A stretch of 64,000 nucleotides of DNA from Pictodentalium vernedei (GCA_031216915.1 CM062295.1:182108927-182172926), one strand, 5' to 3'; positions 21,774 through 34,772 are shown, counted from the first letter of the stretch. Numbers and translations are program-made. The notes: a model not told the origin generated them from the sequence alone.

Positions 21774-23197
21774 GGCGTTTTCAGAACAGATGGATTGAAA
21801 TCTTGTACCTATCACTATCAGTCTGCTTGGTCCACAAGTTATATGAACTTGCACGGACATCTCTTGTTGAAGTTGTACCGCTACATGTTTTTGTTTGGCT
21901 TTTACAGAATTCCAAGTATTCACTTCTTTCGAAATCACGAAACAGCTTCTTGTCTCACCAATTTGACACATAGGCCTACACTGACGTTCTGATTAAACTC
22001 GTAATCCGAAGTGTACTTTAAAAAAAGCCATTAGGTATGTATCACCGACTGTAGGGAGCATGACCAGCCAGAATTGCTGATTCTGCCACAGAACTTTAAC
22101 TAATATATTTTGCTTTATTTGGCATGAATTTCACCTTCTCGCGTTCACCTTTTACAAATTCGCAAAGTTAAATGAGAGTCGATTATGCCTTTTTTCATAA
22201 CTGAATCTTCTGAGTTGCCAATCAAAAGTTAATGGCATGGCTAGATATTGGTTTGTCATTTGAGAAGTCCGCTTTCAGGATACTTGTGAAACATTTGTAC
22301 CAACGTTTACAAAGTTCGTATGAAGGTGTGGGGGGGGGGGGGGGGTAGGGCGGATTTCGTTTACACAGGGCTGAGTTATGAGATGAATTAGACATTAAAG
22401 GAGCAATTTTTTAATTAAATCTTGTATTTTTAACAGTCTGCATGCAATAACACAGTCCGACCAAGGAATTATACTGCTGGTTGCAGTAAAGTTTAACCGT
22501 GCGTCATATACACCCTCTGTCTTTCAATATAACGCCCTGGAACCTTGTTACAATTATGTTCATATTGTGACAATTTGGGAAATTGTCCTTACTCTCTACG
22601 GTCCTGAGGGTGAACATGTTATTTTATCTGAAATGTTATACGACACTTGGAGTGTGTCGATGGTATAATTTAAAGGGTAACACTTGTCGCATGAAATTGT
22701 AACAATGGAATGAATGAGTTGACAAGCATGACAGGTTAGCGGCGGTGCAATTTCTTGGTTTGCTCGTGCTGTTTGAATCAATGAGGGAGAGAATTGGTTG
22801 ATGTTTTTGGTTAGATACCAGGGATTCGCCGAGTTGGCAGGACGTAAGTTTCTAGCTGGAATAAACTCTTGTCGGGGCCCGTGAGTTAGATGGTCAAAAA
22901 GGAAATATTTTATTTGTGGCTAACGGATGGATAATTTTGACAGCGTTGCGTGAGGGTATGCTGATAAGCAGCGAAATGGGAGATTTTCACGGTTTGTCAG
23001 ACAAACTGATCCATGGCAGGTTGAGAATCGATCCGGCTCACAAGGACTATACCAAGTAAGTGACCATTGTGTGTTTCGGTATTCCGAAATACGCCTACAA
23101 ATTGTGTTTTGTTTAACCGTTGAGATATGATTTCATCGAAATCATATCTCCACGGCTGAACAAAGCATCCTGGTGAACTTTTGCTAGTTGACCCTCG
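21774..23197. other. Intronic sequence, nothing recognised; poly-G at about 22329-22346
   Basis: No coding motif. A G homopolymer interrupts at about 22329-22346. Confidence 0.35.
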
Positions 23198-23326
23198 TGA
23201 GTAGTAGGAGAGAGATGAAACGGGCCCCATTGGCAGGATCTCATGCAGGATCTCATGGGACGTCATAGTCACGTGACCTGGTGGCGCCATGTTGTGTTGT
23301 CCTGGTAACCCGCGTGAGCGGCCATC

Positions 23327-23440
23327 TTGTGACGTCATCCCCATAGTGACACTTGGTGTTAGTGCGCATGCGCAGCGCGTGTTGTTAGGGTGATACGGGT
23401 TTCCGTCGTCCATTTTGTATACTGGAGGCCGCCATCTTGG
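23327..23440. promoter_or_regulatory. Promoter-type motif cluster, left arm (CRE, NRF1-like, YY1-like)
   Basis: TGACGTCA (CRE consensus) at 23330-23337, TGCGCATGCGCA (NRF1-type palindrome) at 23363-23374 and GGCCGCCATCTTGG (YY1-type) at 23427-23440. CACGTGAC-type E-box at about 23270-23278. CpG density is high relative to the AT-rich surroundings. Motif matches are exact; regulatory activity is inferred. Confidence 0.45.
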
Positions 23441-24035
23441 TTTCTATGGTAGCACTTGGTTGCTATGTGTCCCTAAACCTTCTAACAAGGCGGGGGTATG
23501 TTCGGAGGGTGTGGTCCTTTGAACAGGGGTAATTTCCTGATTTGTAGAATTACCACAAACAACCCGACAATCCCTCCAAATCACCGAAATTGACTTTATT
23601 TCCCCATTTTATCGGTATAGCACGTAGTGCTCTGTACCAAGGAGGTACCGGGGGTGCGTTCGATTGAACTAGAGTATATCTAATTACCCAAATAGACCCT
23701 ACCACCCTTACAAACCACCAAAATCTCTACCAAACCACCCAAACGGACATGTGAAGCCCCATTTTGGGCATATAAAAATAACACCTTATGCTATAGGACC
23801 GAGATATCTCCTGGGGGTATGTTCTATTGAATAGGAGTACAGGACCTGATTTTCCCAGAATCCCATTTTAATGCCTATTGCATATGTTTCTCTATCACTA
23901 ACAGTCTATCCAGTCCAAACTATCTCTGGTTCTCGCGTCCAAGTCTTATAATCGCCAGTGTTTGATTTCCCATAATGCAGAGTTATCTCTCCCGTGTACA
24001 ACAAACCCCATATCATTCCCAAAGCCAATAAGCCA

Positions 24036-24225
24036 AGAGAGTAATTGCTCCATGAGCAATTGCTCGAACGACTCGAAGCTCATCGAGCAAATGAGCCTTA
24101 GAGCAATTGCTCAATCGAGTGACTCGACATACAGCTCGAACGACTCGAATCCCATCGAGCAAATGAACTAACAAGCAATTGCTCGTTCGAGTGACTCGCA
24201 GATATTGCTCAACCGACTCGAATTC
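24036..24225. repeat. GAGCAATTGCTC / CGACTCGA repeat cluster in the foldback spacer
   Basis: GAGCAATTGCTC-type palindromes (24052, 24110, 24172 and nearby) alternate with GAACGACTCGAA and CATCGAGCAAATGA, giving a three-fold imperfect tandem of about 60 bp. Confidence 0.7.
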
Positions 24226-24410
24226 CATCGGTGCTATACCGATAAAATGGGGAAGTAAAGTCAATTTCGGCGATTTGGAAGGATTGTTGGGTTGTTTGTG
24301 GTAATTCTACAAATCGGGAAATTACTCCTGTTCAAAGGAACACACCCTCCGAACATACCCCTGTCTTGTTAGGTTTGGGGACACATAGCAACCACGTGCT
24401 ACCACAGAAA

Positions 24411-24530
24411 CCAAGATGGCGGCCTCCCGTACAAAATGGACGACGGAAACACGTATCACCCTAACAACACGCGCTGCGCATGCGCACACACACCACGTGT
24501 CACTATGGGGATGACGTCACAAGATGGCCG
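24411..24530. promoter_or_regulatory. Promoter-type motif cluster, right arm (YY1-like, NRF1-like, CRE)
   Basis: CCAAGATGGCGGCC at 24411-24424, TGCGCATGCGCA at 24475-24486, TGACGTCA at 24512-24519, followed by AAGATGGCCGC. Mirror image of the left-arm cluster. Confidence 0.45.
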
Positions 24531-25189
24531 CTCACGCGGGTTACCAGGACAACACAACATGGCTCCACCAGCTCACGTGACTATGACGTCGCATGAGATA
24601 CTGCATGAGATCCTACCAATGGGGGCCGTTTCATCCCTCCCCTACTACTCACGTGTACAAATAATTGAACTGTTGATGGGAAGTATTTCTGTAATTGTTG
24701 CGACTCTTGTCCTGCATTGATTGTCCCTGTGATTGGCTTGTGGGTGTGTCAGTGACCAATGTGGGTGTTTTCGATATTCCAAATTATTTATTTGGGAACC
24801 GGAATTGATGTGTGAACGTCCACTGCGGCTTATCTTTGGACGATTTAAAATATTTTTTTTTTATCTTTCTTTTTATTTTTTTTATTTTTTTTTATTCAGA
24901 TCTAAGGTTTTCAATTACAATCAAAAGCATAGTTTCCATGAACTAATTTTACAAAGAGATTTTATACATGATACAAAAAGAGAAAAAGCAAAGTTTGTTT
25001 TTCATTAATAGTGATATGACGTTTCATTTGTAGCTGCACCACTGTGTTGCAGGAAGCTGCCGTCTGTGTTTTGGTATGGGATCGAGGTGATACATGCATA
25101 TCAATCTACGTTCATGTTGTGTTAGGTAAAGGATTATCGTGACAAACAGTATCTGAAAAATGTGAAAGGGGCTAACCAGTTAGCAATGA

Positions 25190-25418
25190 ATAGATTGTAT
25201 CCCACCTTAAGTTTATTTCCTTTGTACGTTTATTCGAGTGTGTATATTTGGACATGAGTTCTAGATTTCTGTAGTTTTTTAATTGTTCAATAAATCCTGT
25301 ATAGGTTGGAAGGTTATTTTTCACTTTTCAGGAAAAAATAAACTTTCTGTAGATCAACATATAGAAGTCTGTTGTGTCATTGGGTGGGGCATGGATATTA
25401 CTGTAGCCTAAAATGATA
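25190..25418 (-). pseudogene. LINE ORF2 C-terminal end (continuation beyond the Tc1 insertion)
   Basis: The minus frame shows GYSNIHAPPNDTTDFYMLIY, then a stop, then NNLPTYTGFIEQLKNYRNLE, and a KEINLRWDTI end. It matches the region after the C-terminal Cys/His cluster of L1/Tx1-type ORF2 proteins, including the final K-x2-x-W segment. It proves the LINE predates the Tc1. Confidence 0.65.
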
Positions 25419-25420
25419 TA

Positions 25421-26642
25421 TACTCGCCCCAAAAAGAAAGTGTGCATTGCAGAAATTGATCAAACTCCAAAAAAATAATTTCGTAGGTGTAAAGAGTGTT
25501 AACCTGTTCATGAATAAGTTATATTGAACACAAAAACAGCTTTCCCCGTTAAAATTGCATTAACGTTAAATGACGTGCTGCCCGTTTGTGAAAAGGCATG
25601 TTTTGCACGTGGAGAGTCTGAAAATTCATGCAGCAGTGTGAATCCTTGGGTATTTAAACACTAAAGTAAGGCCTTCCTATCGTTCACATTCAAACTTGCG
25701 CTGCTTTTAAAACGACTCCACATTAGCATGCCAAGATTGACAATGAATCAACGTCTCCTTGCCCTGGGTATGATTAGAGCTGGCAGAACACCTAGAGAGG
25801 TTGCCCAGCATTTGAACTGCCACCGTAACACTGTAGACAGGCTAATCCTCCGACATGCACAACATGATGATGTTCGAGACCGACCCCGCTCCGGGAGACC
25901 CCGAGTTACCACCCCTGCACAAGATCGATATATCCGTGTCGTCCATCTCCGGAATCGGCAACAAACGGCAACGACGACAGCCAGGAACATCCCTAACCTG
26001 AGACGGATACATCCCTAACCTGAGACGGATACATCCTCAAACAGTAATCAACCGGCTGAGAGAATACGGCTTACGTCCTCGAAGACCTGCAGTTCGTCCG
26101 ATTTTGATGTTACGCCACGGCCCGGCGTCATTCTACAGCAGGACAACGCCCGACCCCACGCAGATCGTGTTGTTCAACAGTATCTGCAGCAACAATAAGT
26201 GGATGTTCTTCCCTGGCCCGTAAATTCGCCCGATATCTCACCCATTGAGCACGTATGGGACGAAATGAAACGTCATCTACTCCGGCTTCCCCATGCACCG
26301 TCAACGCTTGTGGAACTCCAAAGACAGCTTATCAGAATATGGAACAACATCCCACAACACTTCCAAGCTAACTTGTTCGCTTCCATGAGGCGTAGATGCA
26401 CAGCAGTAGTCGATGCAGACGGAGGTCATACCAGATACTGAGTGTGTGACTTTTGTGTTTGATCCTTAGTGTCTTTGACTCTCCATGGCACAAAGAGTAT
26501 TCGTCGTAGCGTAATGAAATTTCTCGTGTTGATCACAAATTGATTCATCTGTGATTGAATAAAACTTCCATGAATGAAAATGATATATATCTTTTTTTAG
26601 TGTTATTTTTTAGCATGCACACTTTCTTTTTTTGGGAGAGTA
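25421..26642 (+). mobile_element. Tc1-like transposon, copy C, with TIRs and internal deletion
   Basis: TIRs TACTCGCCCCAAAAAGAAAG (25421) and complement TACTCTCCCAAAAAAAGAAA (26642), with TA at both edges. The transposase starts MPRLTMNQRLLALGMIRA at 25728 with an HTH domain and DVRDRPRSGRPR linker. The region between the second helix domain and the second Asp is deleted near 26105. The remaining end (LQQDNARPHADR in another frame, SPDISPIEHVWDE with the catalytic Glu, final GGHTRY at 26441) follows. A tandem duplication of about 24 bp near 26000 also breaks the frame. Non-autonomous now. Inserted in the LINE. Confidence 0.9.
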
Positions 26643-29079
26643 TATTTTGGAGTGAAGGGAAACTCAACATCGCACTTGTCCTTCAAATGTTCCCAGAAAT
26701 TCAGAAGAAGAACTGATTTCACAACAGAACATTCAAAGAACAAGTGAAGTATTGACTCCTTTGTATTGCAACAGAAAGTACATAGTTCCGTTTCAGTGAG
26801 TTTGCAGTTATAAAGTTTTGAATTCGTATATAAAATTTGGTGGACAATTATAAAATGCAAGCTTTGTAAATATGTATCGTCCGTTATTGAAAATGGGATT
26901 TTATATATAAAATTGCAGTCATCTGAGTGCAGATTTATATCCAAAACCTCATTCCATTTATTCTGCATATGAATGGGAGGTGTTGTGTACAGTTCTAAAA
27001 ATTTAAAATAAAAGGTTCGGGAGACTTAATTAGTAGATTGTAACATCTCGACGTTTCTATGCTGAATATTATTCAAAGGTTTATTGGATCTGGTTGCCGT
27101 TTTCCAAGCTTTGGGTAATGCATTTATAATACCCCGAAAAACTGTAAATGGTGTATTGATGTTATACTTGTTGGAGAAGTCAGAGAAGGTTAGGAGGTCG
27201 TTGTTGTCAGATACTAGGTCATTTACAAAGTAAATACCTTTATTACACCAAGTTTTATTGAAAAACGTTGTCCGTTAATTTGAATTTGATTATTTAAGAA
27301 AATAGTTTCACCTAATATGTCTGCTGGGGTTGTGTTGCTGTTATTGTCCAGAGGAGCCCTGGCCAAAAGAATATCCTTCCAGAAAGTGTTCAAATGTTTT
27401 CCAACTACCTTTAAACCTTCTTTATGTAAGTGCCAAAGTTTGTAAGTTCCGAAAATCTCTGACTCGTCAATTACAAGGGTTTTCCATACAGTCAACGAGG
27501 TAGAGTCCAATAATTTCTTAATCCAAATCATTTTTAAAGCATGACTAAAAGTTTCAACGTGCGGGAATTTTATTCCACCATTTTCAAAAAGGTCAGCAAT
27601 TGTTGTACGTTTAATTTTTTCAACTTTTCCGGACCACAAGAAATTATAAAAAATTGTTAAAATTTTGTTAAATAACTCCTTTGGGGGATCTGTTAAAACC
27701 ATAAAACAATGTGTCAGAATTGGTAAAGCCAAAGTTTTTATAGTAGTATTTCTTCCGATTATTAAGTTACGAAATGACCAATCATTTAAAAATTTTTTAA
27801 TTTTCTGCACTTTGTTAGTGTAATAATTGAGTATATAATTGTCGCTAAGTAGATTAAATTCAATCCCCAAAATGTTCAATGATCTGGAATGATTCCAGAC
27901 GACTTGTTCTCTTGTTGATAGTGTTTCACCATAACCCCGCACAGAGCCTATCCATATAACTTTCGTTTTATCAAAATTAACCTTTAAGCCAGAGATTAGT
28001 GAGAACTGTTCAACCATATTCAGGGCATTGTCCAAAGAGTATCCATCATCGCTTAAATACAGAGTGGAGTCATCAGCGTATTGACTTATTAAGTATTCGG
28101 AATTTTTTTTATCTTCATTCCATTTATATTGGGGTTAAATTTTAAAGACGCGCTAAGAATTTCCACACTAAGAATAAAAAGATAGGGCCATAGGGGATCA
28201 CCTTGCCTTACATCTCGTTCTATATTGACTCTTTCAGAACAATGGCCATTATTAAGTACGCAACTACAAATTTTGCTGTAGAAGGTTTGAAACCACCTTA
28301 TCATAGAGGGTCCAAAATTTAAAAATTACATCGTCTTTTGGATAAAGCTCCATTTCAGGGAATCGAGGGCCTTTTCGAAATCTATAAGAACTAGGATGCC
28401 TGGAATGTCTAGTTTCTCACATTTAGCAATTAAATCGAAAGTTAATCTAGTGCACTCCCCAATATAACGACCTTTCATAAAACCGAGCTGGGTGTCTGAA
28501 ATTAAATTAGGAAGAACTGTTTTTACTCGGTTTGCAATTGCTGCGGATCCTACTTTTGTATCTACGTTAATTAGGGATACTGGGCGCCAGTTTTTTATGT
28601 ATTGTTTAGGTTTGGTTTGTTTTGGTATACAAGTAATAATTCCGAATCTCTGTGTAGCTGAAAGTTTTTCCAATTCATAACCACAATTTAACGAGTTTAT
28701 AAGATAAATGCCAATGTCTTTCCAAAAGAATTTATAGAACTCGGCGGTGAAGCCGTCTGAACCGGGTGTTTTATTGTTTTGCATTTCTTTAAGGGCGTTT
28801 GAGCCTTCCGAATGTGATAATGGCCCTTCGGGAGAAATTTTTCCGTCATTGCTTAAAAAGTTAAGAAAGGGGTTACTTTTGTCAAAGAAAGTAGCATCTG
28901 TATCAAGAGGTTGATTAGTGGATAGTTTTGATGAATATAAATTTTCGTAAAATGATTTTTGCTCGGTTAGAATCTCGTGTATATCAGTAATTTCCGACCC
29001 ATCATCCTTTACTAACTTGGGAATAGTTTTTTCTGTATAATGTCTTTTTTCCAAGTTGCAGAAGTACTTGGTTGGTTTT
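26643..29079 (-). pseudogene. LINE ORF2 reverse-transcriptase region
   Basis: From 29054 downwards: linker (EKTIPKLVKDDGS), NKTPGSDGFTAEFYKFFW, GIITCIPK, NWRPVSLINVDTK, TQLGFMKGRYIG, VLIDFEKALDSLKW (the usual F of EKAFD is L), RQGDPLWPYLF, YADDSTLYLS at 28080-28050 (catalytic Asp pair intact) and SGLKVNFDKTKV. It then runs to the Cys/His cluster CTFCCNTKESILHLFFEC near 26760. Frames break near 28310, 28085, 27220 and 27000. Reverse transcription onto a nicked target is the family role. Confidence 0.85.
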
Positions 29080-29307
29080 TGTTATGAATTGTATAGATCA
29101 CGTTTCTGTTCTTGTTTTGGTCGCACCTGTAGTATGACACCTGGTTCATTTATTAACAGTGATTGAGTTTGTGCATGTCGTGATCGTGTTCACTGAGGTG
29201 AGGCCAGGTAATTGGCTCAGGTATTTTGGAAGTCAGTATTGTAGATCGTTCGGTAGAATAAAGTTGTACGGAAAATCTATGTGTGGTTTCATCAATATTC
29301 CATAACA
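29080..29307 (+). repeat. BEL/Pao 5' LTR
   Basis: TGTTATGAATTG start, CATAACA end. Contains AGAATAAAGTT near 29258, a possible polyadenylation signal (AATAAA) in the R region. Promoter function is expected but no TATA box is clear. Confidence 0.95.
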
Positions 29308-29336
29308 ATTGGTCCCTCGAGCCGAGAAAGGAAAGC

Positions 29337-32300
29337 ATGAACCTAGTCGACGGCGAAAGAGAATTATCCTCACTTAAAAGGAAACGGGCAGCTATTCGAG
29401 GTCATGTTACCAGAATAATCAAAGAAGCAGATGACCTTCTTCTGGAGAAAACACCAAACTACAGGGAGTTGGAAATTCTAGTAACGCAAGTACAAACACG
29501 TATTAGTACATTGTCGACTTTAAATGACTCTATATTGTCAATGATTTCGGATGACGAAAAGTTCTCTACCGAAGCAGACGAAATTGAAAATTACACACGG
29601 AGAATCGAACGGGCAAAATTAAATTTTGATATGATTGTTACCGACCACAAAAAGAATCCCAAAAAGCCAGATTTCGATGTTATGTCTGATACTAAATCGT
29701 TTCACAAAAGCGCAAAACTTCCGAAATTGGTTCTACCGAACTTTGATGGTGAAATCATGGAATGGCAGACATTCTGGGATTCGTTTGTTGCAGCGGTTCA
29801 TTCCGTACCTCATTCCGAATTACCTCCAGTGCAAAAGTTCCAACATCTTAGGTCTCTTTTAAAAGGCCAAGCGGCGTCTTGCATAAACGGTTTGCCACTC
29901 ACGAACGATAACTACACAGAGGCGGTCGAGATTTTACAACAACGTTATGGCCAACCACACAAGATTATCAATGCCCATCTCCATGCTTTAACGTCACTGA
30001 CACCTCCACAGAACAATATACACAGTCTGACAAAATTTCGTGACGAACTTGAATCTCACGTAAGATCCTTAGATGCTATGCAAGAAGGACAGATTTCTTA
30101 TAGTGATATGTTGTCATCTCTTATCATGCAGAAACTACCGTCTACTATACGGAGTAATATCGTCCGCCAACACGGAAATAAACAATTTAAACTAAAAGAA
30201 ATTCGTGAATTTTTGAGACTAGAAGTAGACATTTTAGAAGCGGGTCTTGACAAACAATTTTGCGAATCCACTGTGTCAACAATGATTGCGAACACTTCTA
30301 GTAATACAATACAGTCAAATGACATGAAACAAAATAAAATATTAAAAACTAAATCAATAAACTGTGTATATTGTGCAAGTGAAGCACACCATTCGTCGGT
30401 CTGTCCCACTGTGCGTGATTCCGAAGATCGCCTCAATATTGTTAGGAAAAAGAATCTGTGTTTCAACTGTCTGTCGAGCTTGCATCGAGTTTCTGAATGT
30501 GCGTCAAAATTCAGATGTAGGAATTGTAAACGGAAGCATCATTCGAGTTTATGTGAGCCTACCAAGATTGTAAACCTACAACATGAGCAATATCAAACAG
30601 AGTCCGAGGCAGGAATAGTAGTAAATTCAAATTTAGATCTAGAACCGAATAAGTCATTCCATTGTAATGCCAATTCTTCAAACACTGAATTAAGTTCAAC
30701 TCTGCATTCGCAGAACGTTACTGATATTCCGATTCACAACACTGTGTCTTCATCTTTACTGAAAACGGCAGTAACCGATGTTTCTTCACCAACGTGTTCA
30801 GTTAGTGCAAACATATTATTTGATGATGGTTCCCAATGTTCTTTCATAAGTCAAAGTTGTGCTGATAAACTCCAACTTCAACCGATTGAGAAAAGGGAGG
30901 TAAATTTGTCTGGGTTTGGTTCAAAAACACATAAAACTAGATTGCTTGACATTGTTACAATTAACATGTTATGTGATAATGAAACAGTGAAACTGAATTT
31001 GCTTGTGGTTCCACAAATTTCCACTCCACTGAACATCAGCAAATACCGTGCAATTGTTTCCTATTCTCATCTACGTGGTCTTAAGTTGGCCCACCCAGTC
31101 TCTAATGCGTCTTCATTTGTCATTGATATTTTAGTGGGTGCAGACCAATACTACAACATAGTCGAAGGCACGCAGATTCGGGGAGAAAGTGGTCCGATTG
31201 CTGTACAATCGAAATTAGGTTACCTACTTGCCGGGCCACTAAGGCACAACGATAAATGTAACGTATCAAAAAACATGTTGAATATTTGTACTGAGCATTG
31301 TAGTGACAATTTAGACCTTGAGAAATTCTGGAAATTGGAAACAATTGGCATAGAACCCCCCGCAGAAATTAAGGGTGCTAATGAGTTATTAGAAATGTAT
31401 TGTAATGATATTATTCATGATGGCAATTCTTATGTGGCCCCGTTACCGTGGAGGGACAATCACAACGCATTACCCGAAAACCTTGAAATTGCTAGTGCTA
31501 GAACTAGATCTACAGTCCGTCGGTTAGCGAAGGAACCAACCCTTCTTAAGGCATACGATAAACTTATACAAGATCAGTTGCTCAAAGGTTTCATTGAACG
31601 AGTCCATTGTGGCAATATAGCATCTGGCCAAACTGGTAAATGTCATTACATTCCGCATCATCCGGTGTTTAAAGATTCTCCTACTACACCTATGCGTATT
31701 GTGTACGACTGTAGTTGTAGACGTGATAAATCAAGCCCAAGCCTCAATGATTGTCTGATAACTGGCCCAGCCCTTCAAAATGATATTTCTGCTATTCTAA
31801 TGAGGTTTAGGCTACATAGGTTTGCTGTCATATCTGATGTAGAGAAAGCGTTCTTACATGTGAAACTAGCAGATAAAGATAAAGACTTCACACGATTTTT
31901 GTGGTTGGCGGATCCAAGTGATCCCAATTCTGACTTTGAAGTATACCGCTTCAATGTAGTCTTGTTTGGAGCAAAATCTTCTCCCTTTATACTGAATGCT
32001 ACTATCCTAAAACATCTGCTGACACATTCATCAGATGTTTCTCAAAATTTGATACAAAATGTATATGTTGACAATTTCATAGCCAGCCTACAGTCTGAAG
32101 ACCGACTTATTCAATACTATAGACAAACAAGATGTCTAATGTTAAAGGGAAATTTCAATGTTCGGTCGTGGTCGTCCAACTCAAAAAGATTGGATTCCAT
32201 TGCAAGTTTCGAAAACGTCTCAAGTTCTGATACAACTGTGTCAGTTTTAGGGTTAAAATGGAACACTAAAACAGACACAGTTGCATTTCCAGATAAGTCG

Positions 32301-34772
32301 TTTAACAGCGGTGCTCTTACTACTAAGCGTGAAATTCTAAGTGATACATGTAAACTGTTTGACCCTCTTGGTTTCATTTCACCTGTGACCGTTCTTGCAA
32401 AAATGTTTATGCAGAAACTTTGGTCCCAAGGGTTAGATTGGGACGAGCCTGTGTCTTGTGATTTATCTACTGAGTGGAGTTGTATTAGTAGTGAAACACA
32501 AAAAGCTTCTCAATACACTTTCGATCGATTGTTGAACCAGTGCAATGATACATCTAATAAGCTAGAGCTGCATGTGTTCACGGATGCTAGTGCGAGAGCA
32601 TATGGTGCTGTAGCTTATGTGAAATTCGACAATTCAACCATACCACAGTTTGTTATGTCAAAAAGCAGAATAGCGCCTATAAGACCTCTTACCATTCCGC
32701 AATTAGAACTTTTGGCAGCTCTTATAGGGGCTCGTTTGGCATCTCATATTCGGAACAGTTTTCAAACTACCAATGTGGTTAAACTTAATATGTGAACTGA
32801 CAGTACAATTGTACTATACTGGTTAAATTCTGATAAAAGACTTCCCGTGTTTGTGTCTAAAAGGGTGTCTGAAATTAAGTCTTTGACAGATTCATGTAAC
32901 TGGCATCATTGTGTTTCGGCTGACAACCCAGCTGACCTTTTGAGTCGCGGATGTTCAAGCAGCGACTTATTTGGTAGAACTATTTGGTGGAATGGCCCCA
33001 AATGGTTGGGTAATAAAGACCTCTGGCCAAAATGGGTCAGTAATGAAATTCCCGAAGTTGATGATTATGTCACTCCCACTGTATTTGAAGAAAAGTCACT
33101 CGTGATATCGAATGGTGTACAGGGCAGATATTCTCGCAAAAGACACGATTCATCAGAACAATTGATTAATCAATCAAAATACTCCTCTTTTATCAAATTG
33201 AAAAGAGTCACTGCATTTGTTCTTCGTTTCGTGTCCAATGCAAGAAAATCTGCCTCCGCTCGGGAGAAAGGCCCTCTGTCAATCAGTGAATTGAATGGGG
33301 CAGAACTATATCTCATACGACACTGTCAAGCCGATGTGTATAAAGATGTTTTTGACATTTTGCAAAATCAGGCATCACCTCGATCACAGCCAATTATTAC
33401 ACAGTTGCAGTTATTTATTGATGATTCCAAGGTGATTCGTTCTCGCGGTCGCATTGGTAATGCTGACCTTGATTTTTCGACAAAATTTCCAATACTGTTA
33501 CCTTCGAATCATCATCTCACAGTTTTAGTCACAAGGTATTATCATAATTTAATGTTACATGCAGGTTTAAATCAAACAGTGTCATGCCTTAGACAAAAGT
33601 TCTGGATACCACGCGCACGGCAAATTGTAAAGCGCGTCCTTAAGGACTGTGTTCCGTGCAGGAAGGTGATAGGCAAGCCGTATAAAGCGCCCATGGCACC
33701 CCCTTTACCAGAAGAAAGGGTCACAGACAATGCGCCTTTTGAAGTAACTGGAATTGACTTTTGTGGACCTTTAATGGTTTCTGATCCGCCATTCAAGGTA
33801 CATATTTGTCTGTTCACGTGCGCCACTACGCGTGCTGTACATTTAGAATTGGTTCGTGATCTTACCACAGAAACGTTCATTTCGTGCTTGCGACGATTCA
33901 TTGCACGGCGAGGTATTCCGAGAAAAATTTTATCAGACAATGCTAGCACTTTTACTGCCGCATCAGATTTTTTAAGAGATATGTTCTCCAATCCGAATGT
34001 GAATATGGAATTAACCAATAGAAACATAACATGGTCCTTCATTCCCAAACGCGCGCCATGGTATGGTGGCTTTTGGGAAAGAATGATTGGCATTACTAAG
34101 AATGTGCTGAAGAAAGTACTTGGGCGCAAACGCGTCAGCTTTGATGAGCTCAATACAGTAGTGACTGAAGTTGAAGCCGTCATTAACGATAGACCACTAA
34201 CTTTTGTATCATCAGATATGAATGAGATTCAGCCCGTTACACCTTCTTCTCTCATGCTCGGGAGGAATTTACTGAGCCTCCCACATGTGCCTGTTGAAGA
34301 TGATGAACTAACTGATCCTGATTATTTCAATGGCAATAGAATCATTCAAAAGGCCAAGCACCTCTCAAACATTATACATGATGTTTGGGCTCGATGGAAA
34401 AATGAATATTTACTGTCACTGAGGGAGCGTTACAATAAAAGTAACGATACCTCTTCATCAGTTCAAGTTGGTGATGTAGTTCAAATCCACGATGAACGTC
34501 CACGCCTACTTTGGAAACTTGGAATAGTTACTAGTTTACACGTAGGAAAAGACGGTCATGTTCGTTCTGTGACATTACGTACAAAGAACGGTATCACAAA
34601 TCGTCCAATTACCAAATTGTATCCTCTGGAAATTCGTGCGGATCGAAAGGCTGACCTTCATCCTGCAAAAGGTATCGATACCCCTAGTGCAGAATCTACA
34701 TCACGTCCCCCAAAACGAGAAGCCGCTATTAGAGCATCAGATAAAATATCTAAAATCCTTACTGAACAATAA
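29337..34772 (+). CDS. BEL/Pao gag-pol polyprotein with a single in-frame TGA
   Basis: An open frame from ATG 29337 (MNLVDGEREL) to the stop before 34773, 1811 codons, interrupted once by TGA at 32793-32795 in the RNase H region, where family members usually have Trp. Domains by residue: DUF1759-type gag (about 100-300), three CCHC-like knuckles (about 342-405), aspartic protease with DDGSQCSF (about 495), RT with SDVEKAFLHV and YVDN (about 910), RNase H with FTDAS (about 1081), His/Cys integrase zinc module (about 1390-1442), integrase core with GIDFCGPL, SDNAST and WERM as D, D, E (about 1471, 1532, 1580), and a C-terminal DUF5641-like domain (about 1655-1770). The catalytic YVDN has Asn at the second Asp, which I believe is common in this family. 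Confidence 0.9.

Larger units (their letters stand above)
23198..24656. mobile_element. Large foldback element: two ~430-bp inverted arms around a ~600-bp spacer
   Basis: Arms 23198-23625 and 24229-24656 are inverted copies, with visible single-base and short indel differences. Both carry the same order of motifs: CCAAGATGGCGGCC, TGCGCATGCGCA, TGACGTCA, a second AAGATGGCCGC, CACGTGAC and CATGAGATCC. The inner boundary is GGTGCTATACCGATAAAATG. The open frames of 138 and 94 codons are the same arm sequence read from each side and show no protein family. A degenerate relative is at 18838-19483. Foldback transposons have this layout. The target duplication was not resolved. Confidence 0.8.

Noticed and set aside
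22997..23413. 138-codon minus-strand ORF and its near twin at 24436-24720 (plus) as a conserved protein
   Set aside because: They are the two arms of one inverted repeat; similarity comes from the DNA repeat, with differences not biased to silent sites and no protein motif.
24036..24225. Spacer repeats as a CRISPR-like array
   Set aside because: Units are palindromic and imperfect, lie in a eukaryotic foldback element, and have no unique spacers of constant length.
32117..32377. Antisense ORFs within the BEL/Pao region (also 33572-34183, 30098-30466)
   Set aside because: Shadows of the sense gag-pol frame with no motif of their own.
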